Below the pieces are notes generated by a model. The model ran no database searches, had not been told where the DNA came from, and saw only the letters and a list, made by a program, of their open reading frames with translations. A stretch of DNA of 44,190 nucleotides. Source: Wenzhouxiangella sp. Lineage in GTDB: Bacteria; Pseudomonadota; Gammaproteobacteria; Xanthomonadales; Wenzhouxiangellaceae. Position numbers and translations under genes: made by a program. The stretch is from contig SLQY01000011.1 in NCBI GenBank assembly GCA_007131235.1, forward strand, positions 1 through 44,190. Reading direction: 5' to 3'. Within the stretch, counting starts at the first letter, position 1; each line of letters starts with the position of its first letter. This document shows positions 18,267 to 27,873 of this stretch, piece by piece.

Positions 18267-18866
18267 ATGATTCGCCAGCTGATCGCTGCAGCATTCCTCG
18301 CCACGGCAAGCACCGTCGCCCTGGCAGACGACCAGGCTGAAGGCAATGGCAGTGTCGAGCACTACCTGATCGACACCCGTGGCGCCCATGCCTTCATCCA
18401 GTTCAAGATTTCGCACCTGGGCTTTTCCTGGCTGTACGGTCGCTTCAACGACTTCGAAGGCGAATTCACCTTCGATCCAGCCGACCCCGCCAACTCAAGC
18501 GTAGAGGTCACCATCCAGACCGGCAGCGTCGATTCCAACCACGAGCGTCGGGACAACCACCTGCGCAACGAGGATTTCCTGAGCGTCGAGGATTTTCCCG
18601 AAGCGCACTTCCGCAGCACTTCGTTCCGCCACATCGAGGGTGAGCGCTACCATATGGTCGGCGAATTCACCTTGCTGGGTCATACCCGGACGCTGGAGTT
18701 CGAGGTCGAGCACGTCGGCGCCGGCACCGATCCATGGGGCGGCTACCGGCGCGGGTTTACCGGCCGGACCACCTTTGCCCTGGCCGACTTCGGCATCGAT
18801 TACGATCTTGGTCCAGAAGCCGAAGTCATCGAGATCATCCTCGATGTGGAAGGCATCCGCCAGTAA
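18267..18866 (+). CDS. YceI family periplasmic protein
   Basis: Secreted lipocalin-like beta-barrel protein of the YceI family, whose members bind polyisoprenoids such as ubiquinone-8. The 199-residue precursor begins at ATG 18267, with AAGGAG 8 nt upstream, and has a signal peptide (MIRQLIAAAFLATASTVALA) with cleavage expected after residue 20. The mature part shows YceI features: the first strand YLIDTRGAHAFIQFKISHLG, VEVTIQTGSVDSNHERRD, the FRSTSF strand and FTLLGHTRTLEFEVE. Longer in-frame codons upstream run through the end of the SDR gene and are not credible. Ligand unknown. Confidence 0.93.
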   Translation: MIRQLIAAAFLATASTVALADDQAEGNGSVEHYLIDTRGAHAFIQFKISHLGFSWLYGRFNDFEGEFTFDPADPANSSVEVTIQTGSVDSNHERRDNHLRNEDFLSVEDFPEAHFRSTSFRHIEGERYHMVGEFTLLGHTRTLEFEVEHVGAGTDPWGGYRRGFTGRTTFALADFGIDYDLGPEAEVIEIILDVEGIRQ

Positions 18867-18915
18867 GGTCGCGCTTGAATTCCGGGCACAGCAGCGGGCA
18901 ACGGATGGTCCGGGC

Positions 18916-20265
18916 TCAGGATTGACCGGCCACCATCATCTGCTCGATCAACAGTGATCCGGTCTGGATATTGCGGCGGGTATCGATATCGGTACCTGCC
19001 GCCACCACACCTTGCAGCATGTCACGCAGGTGGCCGGCAATCGTGATTTCCTCGGCCGGCCAGGCCAGTTTGCCGTTCTCTACCCAGAAACCTGCCGCAC
19101 CGCGCGAGTAATCCCCGGTGACCAGGTTCACGCCCTGCCCCATGACCTCGGTGACTACCAGGCCGGTACCCATCTCGGCCAGCAACTGGTCGAAGTCAAG
19201 ACCACCACCCAGCACGGCCAGGTTGCGCACGCCACCAGCGTTGGCTGTCGTCTGCAGGCCGAGCCGGCGGGCCGAGTAGTTGCTCAACACGTAACGCAGC
19301 AGCTGACCATCGGCGACCAGGGCCGACTCACGCGTCGCTACGCCATCGCCGTCATACCAGCCGGATGAAGCTCCGCCGATCAGACGCGGCCTTTCAACCA
19401 GCGAGACCCATTCCGGCAGCACCTGCTGGCCAACCGCGTCGAGCAGAAAACTGGCGCGCCGATAGAGACTGGAACCGGATACGGCCCCCACCAGGTGACC
19501 AATCAAGCCACGCGCCACTTCGGGCGTGAAAAGCACCGGCACCTTGCCGGTAGGCACGCGCCTGGCACCCAGTCGGCGAACGGTGCGACTGGCTGCGCCG
19601 GCACCGGTCAGCGCTGGCTCGGCCAAGTCGGTGAATCGGCGCCGGCTGTCCCAGTCATAATCACGCTGCATGCCGGCCTCATCGGCGGCAATCAGCACAC
19701 AACTCTGGGAATAGCTGGTGCCGCGACTGCTGCCAAAAAAGCCGTGGCTGTTGGCGTAGACCGAGACCGCGGCCTCGGTGCTGACACTGGCACCTTCGGA
19801 GTTGCTGATTCGATCATCGGCCTGGCGCCCGGCATCCTCGATGGCGCGGGCGCGGGCCAGCAAGTCACTCATCTCCAGGTCCACTGGATGCCACAATTCC
19901 AGGTCGACGGCCTGGTCAGCCATCAGTGACACGTCGGCCAGGCCAGACGATGGATCAGCCTGGGTATGGCGGGCAATGGCCAGGGCCCGGTCCACGCATT
20001 CATCGACGATTTCGGGGCGCAAGTCACCGGTCGAGGCCGAGCCGCTGCATTGACTGCGAAAAACAGTTACCCGGATGCCGCGATCGCGCGCTTCTTCCAG
20101 CACATCGACCTCGCCCAGGCGAACCGCCGCTTCGCGGGCCAGGCTGGAAGACACCGAAACCTCGGCCTGGTCGGCACCACCCTGGCGGGCGCGATCCAGC
20201 ACCCGTTGCGCCAGTTGCTGAAGTTGTTCGATTTCGCGTTCCGGGCGGTCGAGAAAGTCGCTCAT
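18916..20265 (-). CDS. pmbA: metalloprotease-associated protein PmbA/TldE
   Basis: Partner of TldD: in E. coli the TldD-TldE heterodimer unwinds and cleaves peptides such as the microcin B17 precursor and the antitoxin CcdA. The 449-residue protein has the three-part PmbA/TldD fold and, as expected for the non-catalytic partner, no HExxxH motif. The typical C-terminal part with GGVRNLAV, GVNLVTGDYSRGAAGFWVENG and EITIAGHLRDML is clear. The ATG at 20265 shares a base with the tldD stop (TGATG), which fits equal synthesis of both partners. Confidence 0.96.
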   Translation of the reverse strand: MSDFLDRPEREIEQLQQLAQRVLDRARQGGADQAEVSVSSSLAREAAVRLGEVDVLEEARDRGIRVTVFRSQCSGSASTGDLRPEIVDECVDRALAIARHTQADPSSGLADVSLMADQAVDLELWHPVDLEMSDLLARARAIEDAGRQADDRISNSEGASVSTEAAVSVYANSHGFFGSSRGTSYSQSCVLIAADEAGMQRDYDWDSRRRFTDLAEPALTGAGAASRTVRRLGARRVPTGKVPVLFTPEVARGLIGHLVGAVSGSSLYRRASFLLDAVGQQVLPEWVSLVERPRLIGGASSGWYDGDGVATRESALVADGQLLRYVLSNYSARRLGLQTTANAGGVRNLAVLGGGLDFDQLLAEMGTGLVVTEVMGQGVNLVTGDYSRGAAGFWVENGKLAWPAEEITIAGHLRDMLQGVVAAGTDIDTRRNIQTGSLLIEQMMVAGQS

Positions 20266-21698
20266 CAGGCCGTACCCCCGACGGTCAGCCCATCGACACG
20301 CAAGGTCGGCTGGCCGACGCCCACCGGCACGCTCTGGCCTTCCTTGCCGCAGACACCAACGCCACTGTCGAGCTTCAGGTCGTTGCCAACCATGCCAACC
20401 CGGGTCAGCACATCGGGGCCGTTGCCAATCAGCGTGGCCCCCTTGATGGCAGCCCCAAGCTTGCCGTTCTTGATGCGGTAGGCTTCGGATGCGGCGAAAA
20501 CGAACTTGCCCGAGGTGATGTCAACCTGGCCACCGTTGAAGTTGACCGCGTAAATGCCGTCGGCGACCGAGGCGATGATCTCGGCCGGGTCGTGTTGGCC
20601 GGGCAGCATATAGGTATTGGTCATTCTCGGCATGGGCAGGTGGGCAAACGACTCGCGCCGGCCATTGCCGGTCGGCGCCACGCCCATCAGGCGGGCATTG
20701 AGCTTGTCTTGCATGTAGCCGACCAGGCGGCCGTTTTCGATCAGGGTGGTGCAGCTGGCCGGCGTACCCTCATCGTCAATACTCAGGGAACCACGGCGCC
20801 GCTCCAGGGTGCCGTCATCGACGATGGTGCAACCCGTGCTGGCCACTTGCTCACCGATGCGATTGCTGAAGGCCGAGATTCCCTTGCGATTGAAGTCCCC
20901 CTCCAGGCCATGACCGATGGCCTCGTGCAGCAGCACGCCCGGCCAGCCCGGCCCGAGCACCACGGTCATGTGACCGGCCGGTGCATCTTCTGCGGTCAGG
21001 TTGACAGCGCCCTGACGGACGGCCTCGCGGGCCATCTCCTGCCAGGTCTCCGGCTGCATCAGCTCGGCCAGTTCAAAACGACCGCCGCCGCCGGCGAAGC
21101 CTTGTTCGCGCCGGGTGCCATCTTCCATCAGCACGCGAATATCCAGTCGCACCAGTGGCCTGACGTCGCCGGCCAGGACGCCGTCACTGGCAGTCACCAG
21201 GATCGCCTCGAAGCTGGCCGACAGGTTGACCGTGACCTGGGTGACCCGCGCATCCAGTGAGCGAGTATAGGCATCCACCGTCCGCAGCAACTCCACCCGG
21301 TCGCTGGCCTGGCCGGTGGCGGTCGGATCGTCGGCCGCGTAACGATGCTTCGCCTGCACCGCCTGGCCGGCCTGCACCCGCCCCGATTGCCCGGAGCGGG
21401 CAATGGCCCGGGCGCTGCTGGCCGCCTGCATCAAGGCCGGCAGATGCAGGGAGTCGGCATAGGCAAACCCGGTCCCGGTGCCGGCCACGGCGCGCAGGCC
21501 AACGCCCTGGTCCACGTCCCAGCTGCCGCCGCGCACGCTGCCGTCTTCCAGCATCCAGCTCTCGCGAACCCGGCGCTGAAAATAGGCTTCGCCAAGGTCC
21601 ACGCCCGGACCACACAAGCGCGCCAGTATTCGCTCCAGGTCGTCTTCACCCAGGCCAGCCGGTTGCAGCAGGTGTCCTCTTGCCAGCTCAAACATCAT
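20265..21698 (-). CDS. tldD: metalloprotease TldD
   Basis: Catalytic subunit of the TldD-TldE protease. The 477-residue protein carries the zinc motif HEAIGH at about residues 258-263, and the third ligand is probably the Cys in [10 protein letters not shown] near the C-terminus. The preceding [18 protein letters not shown] and the later [12 protein letters not shown] and [11 protein letters not shown] segments are typical. Start ATG at 21698 (MMFELARG); the next codon is also ATG. Homologues begin at this point, and a longer frame to 21743 adds an atypical polar leader. It is cotranscribed with pmbA and lies downstream of yhdP after a 132-nt gap. Confidence 0.96.
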   Translation of the reverse strand: MMFELARGHLLQPAGLGEDDLERILARLCGPGVDLGEAYFQRRVRESWMLEDGSVRGGSWDVDQGVGLRAVAGTGTGFAYADSLHLPALMQAASSARAIARSGQSGRVQAGQAVQAKHRYAADDPTATGQASDRVELLRTVDAYTRSLDARVTQVTVNLSASFEAILVTASDGVLAGDVRPLVRLDIRVLMEDGTRREQGFAGGGGRFELAELMQPETWQEMAREAVRQGAVNLTAEDAPAGHMTVVLGPGWPGVLLHEAIGHGLEGDFNRKGISAFSNRIGEQVASTGCTIVDDGTLERRRGSLSIDDEGTPASCTTLIENGRLVGYMQDKLNARLMGVAPTGNGRRESFAHLPMPRMTNTYMLPGQHDPAEIIASVADGIYAVNFNGGQVDITSGKFVFAASEAYRIKNGKLGAAIKGATLIGNGPDVLTRVGMVGNDLKLDSGVGVCGKEGQSVPVGVGQPTLRVDGLTVGGTA

Positions 21699-21779
21699 GT
21701 CTTGTTCATCCAGGTTCCTTGGGGCTTCTGCCCGTCTCGCCAAACCAGGCTCGCACGGGGAAGCGTGATGATAGGGAAA

Positions 21780-21794
21780 ACGGCGATGCGCCGT
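21780..21794. terminator. possible weak terminator hairpin between yhdP and tldD
   Basis: ACGGCG and CGCCGT form a perfect 6-bp stem around a 3-nt loop. In the direction of transcription (minus strand) it is followed by TTT, a short T-run. It lies in the 132-nt spacer between yhdP and tldD and could attenuate read-through. It is too weak to call with confidence. Confidence 0.3.
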
Positions 21795-21830
21795 TGTAAT
21801 CCACCGATATGCCGACGAACGCGCCGGCTT

Positions 21831-24800
21831 TCAATCGACCGGCGCAGGCGGCCCGATGATGGCCTCTTCGCCAGCTTCGTCAGTCACCCGGGCCTGGACC
21901 AGCTCGATGAGCGGGTCATCCCAGGAACCGGTGACGGAATAGCGCGCCTCGGCAATGCCGCGCAACGGGCGCTCGAGCAGGGTTCGCAAGACCAGTCCGG
22001 CGGCCGCACCGGCCGGACCACCGGCCAGCACCCCGATCAGCGGCAGGGTTGCGCCGAGACCGGGCTCGACCACGATGATCTGATCATACTCGCGCGCTGC
22101 CATGTCGGTGTCACCGGTGATCGTGATATTGGCCGCCGGCGCCGTAATTTCCAAGCCATCGGTGCGCGCGAAACCTGCCGCCAGGTCGAACCGGCCTTCA
22201 ATCTGGTCGAACTTGAAGCCGGCGCCAAAGACATCGCGAAAATCAAGCATCAGCCGGCGCGGAATGGCGGTAAAACTGGCCAGCCCGAGCAAACGACCCG
22301 CCCCGGGTCGGGCCTCGGGAATGGCGCCATCGTTGATCCGGAGATCCAGGCTGCCACTGAGCCGACCGAGGGAAAAATCCATCGGCGCACCCGGCCAGCG
22401 CACGTCCAGATCCACCTGGGCACGGCTGGCCAGGAGTCCGGATTCGTAGCCCGCCGACTGCAGCAGACCACTGAGATCGGCAGTACTCAGGCGGCCGTGA
22501 AATTCACTCTGGAGACGCTGTTCGCGCTCGACCCAGCGGCCACGACCGTGGAGGCGCAGATCCGGGCCGGAAATATCGATCAGCTCGACTTCCATACCGT
22601 CGACGGCGGCATGCGCCTCCAGGCGCGCGCGTCCAAGGTCAAGCTCCCCCCAGCGCAGGGATTCGATGAACAGATGCAGCGGCGGCAGGCCAAGCGGACT
22701 GCGGGTCGAGGTCTGGGCACTGAGCGGTTGCAGCCCCAGCTCGGCGGCAACGGGCTCCGGATCGACAGGTGCCAGGCGCAAGCGCTCGAGGTCGGCGACC
22801 AGGACGCGGCCCGAATCCAGCGGCACCGGCACGGTGATCCGGCCGGCCATACGCTCGCTGTCGAGCAACAGCTGCCAGGCCAGCTCATCCCGGTCGAGAG
22901 ACAGGGACAGGTCATCGAGTTCCAGCCCGAGTGCCTCTACCCGGTCAAGCTGAAGCTGGATATCGACGCTGGCGGCAGCCCCGGGGTGCGCCTCGTTCTC
23001 GCCCAGCAGCTCGAACCAGTCGGTCAAGGCCAGCTCGGCCAGGCGACCGCGCACGATCAGGCCATTCGACGCCGGCAGATCCGGCACGGCATGATCCAGG
23101 CCAATGGCCAGGGCCCAGTTTCCGTCCGCCAGTCGCCAGTTCGCATCGGCCATGGATTCGATCTCCAGGCTTCCTGCCTGACCGTTTTCATCGACCAGCA
23201 CCTGCAGGGCCAGCGGCCATGCTTGCGCGGCCGGCTTGGTCATCGGTGCTGGAAGATCGAGCGCCAGGCCGCGCAGGTCACTGGACAAGCTGATGCCAAG
23301 TCCACCACCATCACGACCAGTCACCAGCAGCTCGAAACGGCTCTGGCCGCTGGCATGCAAAGCCTGCTCGGCCAGTCCGGGGAACCACGGCAGCGGGTTG
23401 ATGGTTCCGACCAGGCGCAGCCAGGCCGGTGCATCGAACGCTGCCTCAAGCGCCATCGGCCAGGATTGATCGCCAACTTGAACTTCTAGTTCATCTGCGC
23501 TCAGGCGCCGGCGATCGAACTCGGCCCTGCCGCTCAGCCCATCCACGCCCAGGCCCACGCCTGGCAGCGCCAGGCGCGTTCTGTCGAGGTCGACGATGCC
23601 GTCCATCGACCAGGTCTCCATATCGCGGAAAGGCAGGCCCAGATCAAGCGCAATGGCGGCCGGACCGGACCAGCGCGTCGTCTCGATAACGCCGGTGAAG
23701 CCATCCACCGGCATCTCTGCCAGCAGCGCAGCGACCTCGGCTGCCTCGGCCCGCGATGCCACCAGGGACAGCGCCAGGGTCGGTTCGGTCAGGTCCGGAA
23801 TATCCAGATCAGCCCGGTCAACGGCGACCGCGCCCAGGCTGGACTGCTCGAGCTGGGCCGATAGCGAACGCCCCAGAAACTGGGCCTGCCCGGCCAATCC
23901 GCCGGCCCTGGGCCAGTCCGGCCAATAGTCGATGTCCACGCCCTCGAACGCCACCTCGGCCTGGAAGTCACCGGGTTGGATATCGCGTGCCAGTTTGCCG
24001 GCGCGCATGTGCAAAACAACATACCCGCTCGCCTGCTCGACCCAGCCCAGCGACTGCTCCAGCCAGTCCATCGCGGCCTCGGGAACAAAGCGAGGCGGCA
24101 AGTAAGGCCTTGGATCGACCTCGGCCACGCGCTGCGCGTCAATGGAAAAATCAAGAAAGGGCCGGCCCTCCCAGAGCAGAATCCAGCCGTCGACGCTGCC
24201 GCTGGCAAAAGCCGTCTGAATACTGACCTGGTCCAGCTCCATGGCCTGGGGCGACAGCAATATTCGACCACCGATCGCCTCCAGCGCTACCGTGGGCTCG
24301 AACAGTATCGGCCAGACCACCTGGGGCTGCCCGCCCGGCATCAGCACGGCACGGTCACCGGACAGCGCCAGTGCCAGGTCCAGGCCGGTCAGCTGAGGCA
24401 ACGGATCCGGAAGTTCGAGCGACAGCCCCTGGATTTCACCGCGCAAGGCGTGCAGGCTGCCGTTGGGCTGCAATGCCAGTTCCAGGTCGACCACGCGGCC
24501 ATCGGCATGGGTCGGCATGGCCGGCCAGCGTGCCAGCCAGGGCAGAACAAGCGCGTGCAGGGCGCCAAGATCCAGCTCGTCGACGGCCAGGGCGATGACC
24601 GAGTCTTTCAACCCCAAGGCAACACCACGGGCCAGGCTGACCGCCTCGTCCCGGCCCGTGTAAAGGCGCACCAGCTCGATCTGATTGATCTCCGATGCGC
24701 TGCTCAGCACCAGCTCGGCCCCAACCCGATCGCTGCCCAGGCCCGCATCCATCAGCGACAAGTCGAGATCAACCCGAGCACCTTCGTCCACCGACCACCT

Positions 24801-25574
24801 GGCCCACCCTTCAACCGAAGCGCGGGCCGACTCAGGCAGGCCATCGGCACCCAGCCACTGCGACGGCACCAGTTCATCGCCAAGCAGCCAGGCTCGGGCT
24901 TCACGCCAGCGCCCGTCGGGATGGTCGACACCCAGGGCAAAGCGAAGGCCGGGCCCGGACTCTTGATCGGGCTCGAGCAGCCCCTGAACCTCGGTACGCG
25001 GCCCGCGTCGCCGGATTTCCCCTTCAACCAGGCGGGCGCCAAACGCGGGCTGATTGGCCGGCCTGACGGTCAGGCTGGCATCCCGGACCAGCAAGTCACC
25101 CGCTGGCACGACGTCACGGCCGTTGCGCTCACCCAGTGCGGCACCCCCTTCGAGCTCCAGACCCCAGTTGCCCTGTTGATCCTGGACCAGGACCAGGTCC
25201 AGGCCAAGCACCACGAGGCGAAACGGGTTGCGATCACCGCGCAATAAGTCGGGCAGGTGCAACTCCAGGCGAGTCTCGTCGATTTCCAGCAAGGCGGCAT
25301 CGGTTGGGCCCACTTCCAGGCCGAACAGGTGGACTTGCGGAGTCAGCCTCGGCCACTGGGCCTCGATCCTTTCAAGACGCACTTCCTGGCCGATGCGCTC
25401 GCCGATATGTAACGCCAGCCAGGGCCGCATTTCATCGGCATACGGGATCAGGGCGCGACCGATACCGACCAGCACGGCCGCGAGAATGATCACCACGGCG
25501 ATGGCCGTCAACAGCACGGCTCGCAGCGAGCCGAGCAGGGCACGAAAGCGGGAACGAGATGCTTGACCAGTCAA
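21831..25574 (-). CDS. yhdP: YhdP family AsmA-like envelope protein
   Basis: Very large inner-membrane-anchored periplasmic protein, 1247 residues, close to the E. coli YhdP length. YhdP, with TamB and YdbH, is implicated in moving phospholipids to the outer membrane and is thought to form a long beta groove. One N-terminal membrane helix (about residues 17-40) is followed by a long alternating beta-strand region with AsmA-like features and a C-terminal AsmA-type domain with GRLSGSLDLRINDGAIPEA and the FDQIEGRFDLAAGFARTDGL pattern. It overlaps rng by 4 nt (ATGA). The order rng-yhdP-tldD is conserved in gammaproteobacteria, which supports the name more than any single motif. Confidence 0.93.
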   Translation of the reverse strand: MTGQASRSRFRALLGSLRAVLLTAIAVVIILAAVLVGIGRALIPYADEMRPWLALHIGERIGQEVRLERIEAQWPRLTPQVHLFGLEVGPTDAALLEIDETRLELHLPDLLRGDRNPFRLVVLGLDLVLVQDQQGNWGLELEGGAALGERNGRDVVPAGDLLVRDASLTVRPANQPAFGARLVEGEIRRRGPRTEVQGLLEPDQESGPGLRFALGVDHPDGRWREARAWLLGDELVPSQWLGADGLPESARASVEGWARWSVDEGARVDLDLSLMDAGLGSDRVGAELVLSSASEINQIELVRLYTGRDEAVSLARGVALGLKDSVIALAVDELDLGALHALVLPWLARWPAMPTHADGRVVDLELALQPNGSLHALRGEIQGLSLELPDPLPQLTGLDLALALSGDRAVLMPGGQPQVVWPILFEPTVALEAIGGRILLSPQAMELDQVSIQTAFASGSVDGWILLWEGRPFLDFSIDAQRVAEVDPRPYLPPRFVPEAAMDWLEQSLGWVEQASGYVVLHMRAGKLARDIQPGDFQAEVAFEGVDIDYWPDWPRAGGLAGQAQFLGRSLSAQLEQSSLGAVAVDRADLDIPDLTEPTLALSLVASRAEAAEVAALLAEMPVDGFTGVIETTRWSGPAAIALDLGLPFRDMETWSMDGIVDLDRTRLALPGVGLGVDGLSGRAEFDRRRLSADELEVQVGDQSWPMALEAAFDAPAWLRLVGTINPLPWFPGLAEQALHASGQSRFELLVTGRDGGGLGISLSSDLRGLALDLPAPMTKPAAQAWPLALQVLVDENGQAGSLEIESMADANWRLADGNWALAIGLDHAVPDLPASNGLIVRGRLAELALTDWFELLGENEAHPGAAASVDIQLQLDRVEALGLELDDLSLSLDRDELAWQLLLDSERMAGRITVPVPLDSGRVLVADLERLRLAPVDPEPVAAELGLQPLSAQTSTRSPLGLPPLHLFIESLRWGELDLGRARLEAHAAVDGMEVELIDISGPDLRLHGRGRWVEREQRLQSEFHGRLSTADLSGLLQSAGYESGLLASRAQVDLDVRWPGAPMDFSLGRLSGSLDLRINDGAIPEARPGAGRLLGLASFTAIPRRLMLDFRDVFGAGFKFDQIEGRFDLAAGFARTDGLEITAPAANITITGDTDMAAREYDQIIVVEPGLGATLPLIGVLAGGPAGAAAGLVLRTLLERPLRGIAEARYSVTGSWDDPLIELVQARVTDEAGEEAIIGPPAPVD

Positions 25575-27043
25575 AGTAAAACGACGTCGAACTGTTCCTG
25601 ACCGTATTGTTCTTCTGGCTGAAACTGGATGCTGGTACCCAGTAGCTCGGTCAACTCGGCGATCGAGCGATGATGATCTTCGAGCATGCGATCGACCACG
25701 CCCGGCGCCGCCATGACCCGCAGCTGCCCGGTTTCGAACTGGCGCACGGCGCGCAATATCTCCCGGAAGATTTCCGAGCAGACGGTTTCGATGCTCTTGA
25801 CCCGGCCGCGCCCGTCACAGACCCGGCAAGGCTCGCACAGGCGATGCTCCAGGCTTTCGGTGGTGCGTTTGCGGGTCATCTCAACCAGGCCCAGCGGCGA
25901 AATCTCGGAAACCGAGCTGCGAGCATGGTCGCGGGCCAGCGCCCGTTGCAGGGTTCTGAGCACCTGGCGCTTGTGGTCGGCCTCGGTCATGTCGATGAAG
26001 TCGATGATGATGATGCCGCCGAGATTGCGCAGCCTGAGCTGGCGGGCGATGGCCTGGGCGGCCTCGAGGTTGGTCTTGTAGATGGTTTCTTCGAGATTGC
26101 GGAAACCGACGTAGGCACCGGTATTGACATCGACCGTGGTCATCGCTTCGGTCTGGTCAATCGACAGGTAGCCACCCGACTTGAGCGGCGTGGTGCGACT
26201 CAAGGCACGGTCTATTTCCTGCTCAACCCCGTAGAGATCGAACAGCGGCCCGTCGCCATCGTAGTACTCGATGCGCTCGACCCAGTCCGGGAAGAAATCG
26301 CTGGCAAACTTGCGGGCGCGCTGCCAGGTGGTGCGGTCATCGATGCGCACCTTGTCAATGCCTGCATGCATCAGGTCGCGCAGGGATCGATACGGCAGGG
26401 ACAAGTCCTCGTAGATGCATTGCCCAGCCTCGGCCGCCTGCATGGCCTGCTCGATACGAGACCACAGCCGACGCAGGTAATCCAGATCCTTGGCCAGGGC
26501 TTCGGCGACCACGCCCTCGGCATTGGTGCGCAGAATGAAACCGGCCCGGGTGGTTTCGCCGATCATCGCGCGCAGCATGTCCTTCAGGCGCTGCCGCTCT
26601 TCCTCGGCCTCGATTCTGACCGACACGCCCAGGCTGTCGACTTCCGGCAGCAGTACCAGGTAGCGGGACGGCACGCTCAGCTGAGTAGTCAGGCGCGCAC
26701 CCTTGCTGCCAAGCGGATCCTTGATCACCTGGACCAGCAGTTTCTGGCCCTGCCTGAGCAAATCGGTAATGGCCGGAGCCGGGGTCGGCTCGCCGTCTTC
26801 GCCCAGCTCCGGCTGACGTGGGGTAATGTCGTTGGCATGCAGGAAGGCGGTGCGCTCCAGCCCGACATTCACGAACGCGGCCTGCATGCCCGGCAACACC
26901 CGCTCGACACGGCCCATGTAGATGTTGCCCACGTAGCTGACATCGTTCTCGCGCTCCAGGTAAAGTTCCTGCAGCAAGCCGTTTTCAACCACGGCCACGC
27001 GGCTTTCGGTCAGGGTGACATTGATAAGAATTTCGTCGCTCAC
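25571..27043 (-). CDS. rng: ribonuclease G
   Basis: Endoribonuclease that matures 16S rRNA 5' ends and takes part in mRNA decay; paralogue of RNase E. The 490-residue protein has an S1 RNA-binding domain near the N-terminus (NIYMGRVERVLPGMQAAFV), a 5'-sensor/RNase H-like part, and the catalytic Asp residues D305 in TTVDVNTG and D348 in IIIIDFIDM. The zinc-link CxxC is at C406 and C409 (CRVC). It lacks the long C-terminal scaffold region of RNase E, so it is RNase G. It is the first gene of rng-yhdP-tldD-pmbA and diverges from maf. Confidence 0.97.
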   Translation of the reverse strand: MSDEILINVTLTESRVAVVENGLLQELYLERENDVSYVGNIYMGRVERVLPGMQAAFVNVGLERTAFLHANDITPRQPELGEDGEPTPAPAITDLLRQGQKLLVQVIKDPLGSKGARLTTQLSVPSRYLVLLPEVDSLGVSVRIEAEEERQRLKDMLRAMIGETTRAGFILRTNAEGVVAEALAKDLDYLRRLWSRIEQAMQAAEAGQCIYEDLSLPYRSLRDLMHAGIDKVRIDDRTTWQRARKFASDFFPDWVERIEYYDGDGPLFDLYGVEQEIDRALSRTTPLKSGGYLSIDQTEAMTTVDVNTGAYVGFRNLEETIYKTNLEAAQAIARQLRLRNLGGIIIIDFIDMTEADHKRQVLRTLQRALARDHARSSVSEISPLGLVEMTRKRTTESLEHRLCEPCRVCDGRGRVKSIETVCSEIFREILRAVRQFETGQLRVMAAPGVVDRMLEDHHRSIAELTELLGTSIQFQPEEQYGQEQFDVVLL

Positions 27044-27140
27044 GGGCCTGTCTGAAAATCAATCCGGGCAAGCATAGCACTTCATCAAGCGCTACCATTG
27101 ATAACCCGGCTCAGACCCCGAAACCCTGGCAGGATTCCCC

Positions 27141-27701
27141 TTGATACTAGCTTCCGCCTCACCGCGCCGCCGCGAGCTGCTGACCGTCTTCGACATCCCG
27201 TTTCGTGTGGTACCTGCCGATATCAACGAAGATCGGCTGGCTCAGGAATCCGCCACCGACTACGTCAGGCGCATTGCACTGCAAAAAGCGCTGACCGTGG
27301 CCACAACCCACCCCGGCGAATTCGTCCTGGGCTCGGACACCGCGGTCGTGGTCGACGGCTCCCCCCTGGGCAAACCCGCCGACGCCGACCAGGCTCGATC
27401 CATGCTGCGCACCTTGTCGGGACGCTGCCATGACGTCCTGTCCGCGGTTGCCCTGGTCTGTCCCAACGGTCGCCACCTGCAGCGCCTGAGTACCACCGAG
27501 GTCGAGTTCAACCAGCTACCAGAGGGCTGGATCGAAAGCTACATCGCCTCCGGCGACCCGATGGACAAGGCCGGTGCCTACGGAATACAGAACCAGGCCG
27601 GCATCTGGATCCGCCGCATCAGCGGCAGCTACAGCGGCGTCGTTGGCCTGCCCCTGTTCGAAACCGGCGCCCTGCTCCGCGAAGCCGGTTTACTGGACTA
27701 A
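27141..27701 (+). CDS. maf: Maf-like nucleoside triphosphate pyrophosphatase (YhdE type)
   Basis: Hydrolyses non-canonical or excess dTTP/UTP-type nucleotides to monophosphates; the YhdE subfamily prefers dTTP and UTP. The 186-residue protein has ASASPRRRELL at the N-terminus, the catalytic-site LGSDTAVVVDG and GKPADADQARSML, and ending segments with DPMDKAGAYGIQ and GSYSGVVGLPLFET. The start is TTG at 27141, supported by AGGA 6 nt upstream and by the fact that homologues begin with this Leu/Met-Ile-Leu-Ala. It lies next to rng as in E. coli but on the opposite strand, and it converges on rlmH over a long hairpin. Confidence 0.96.
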   Translation: MILASASPRRRELLTVFDIPFRVVPADINEDRLAQESATDYVRRIALQKALTVATTHPGEFVLGSDTAVVVDGSPLGKPADADQARSMLRTLSGRCHDVLSAVALVCPNGRHLQRLSTTEVEFNQLPEGWIESYIASGDPMDKAGAYGIQNQAGIWIRRISGSYSGVVGLPLFETGALLREAGLLD

Positions 27702-27733
27702 CAAACCGAAGCCTGGCGCACGGGCGACAAGAC

Positions 27734-27828
27734 AAAAAACCTGGGAACCACCGAAGACACCGAAAACACCGAATTGATTTTTTCCTCCTTCGGTGTCTTC
27801 GGTGTCTTCGGTGGTTCCCTTGTTTTTT
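27734..27828. terminator. long bidirectional terminator hairpin between maf and rlmH
   Basis: Two 31-nt arms (27743-27773 and 27789-27819) are inverted copies with a single mismatch, around a 15-nt loop. Just outside them an A-run (27734-27740) can pair with a T-run (27822-27828), giving arms of about 40 nt. The T-run follows the hairpin for maf, and the A-run becomes a U-run for rlmH, so the element can end both converging transcripts. The arms are made of a 9-nt unit, CACCGAAGA and variants, repeated about three times. It is far longer than an ordinary terminator and may be a dispersed repeat. Confidence 0.8.
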
Positions 27829-27873
27829 CAGCAGTTGGCCAGCTAACGGAGCCGAAGCTTCTGCAAGAAAAAC

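Noticed and set aside
21345-23489. Open frame of about 714 codons opposite tldD and yhdP
   Set aside because: Crosses the ends of two well-supported genes, has no ribosome site and no domain; codon-bias shadow.
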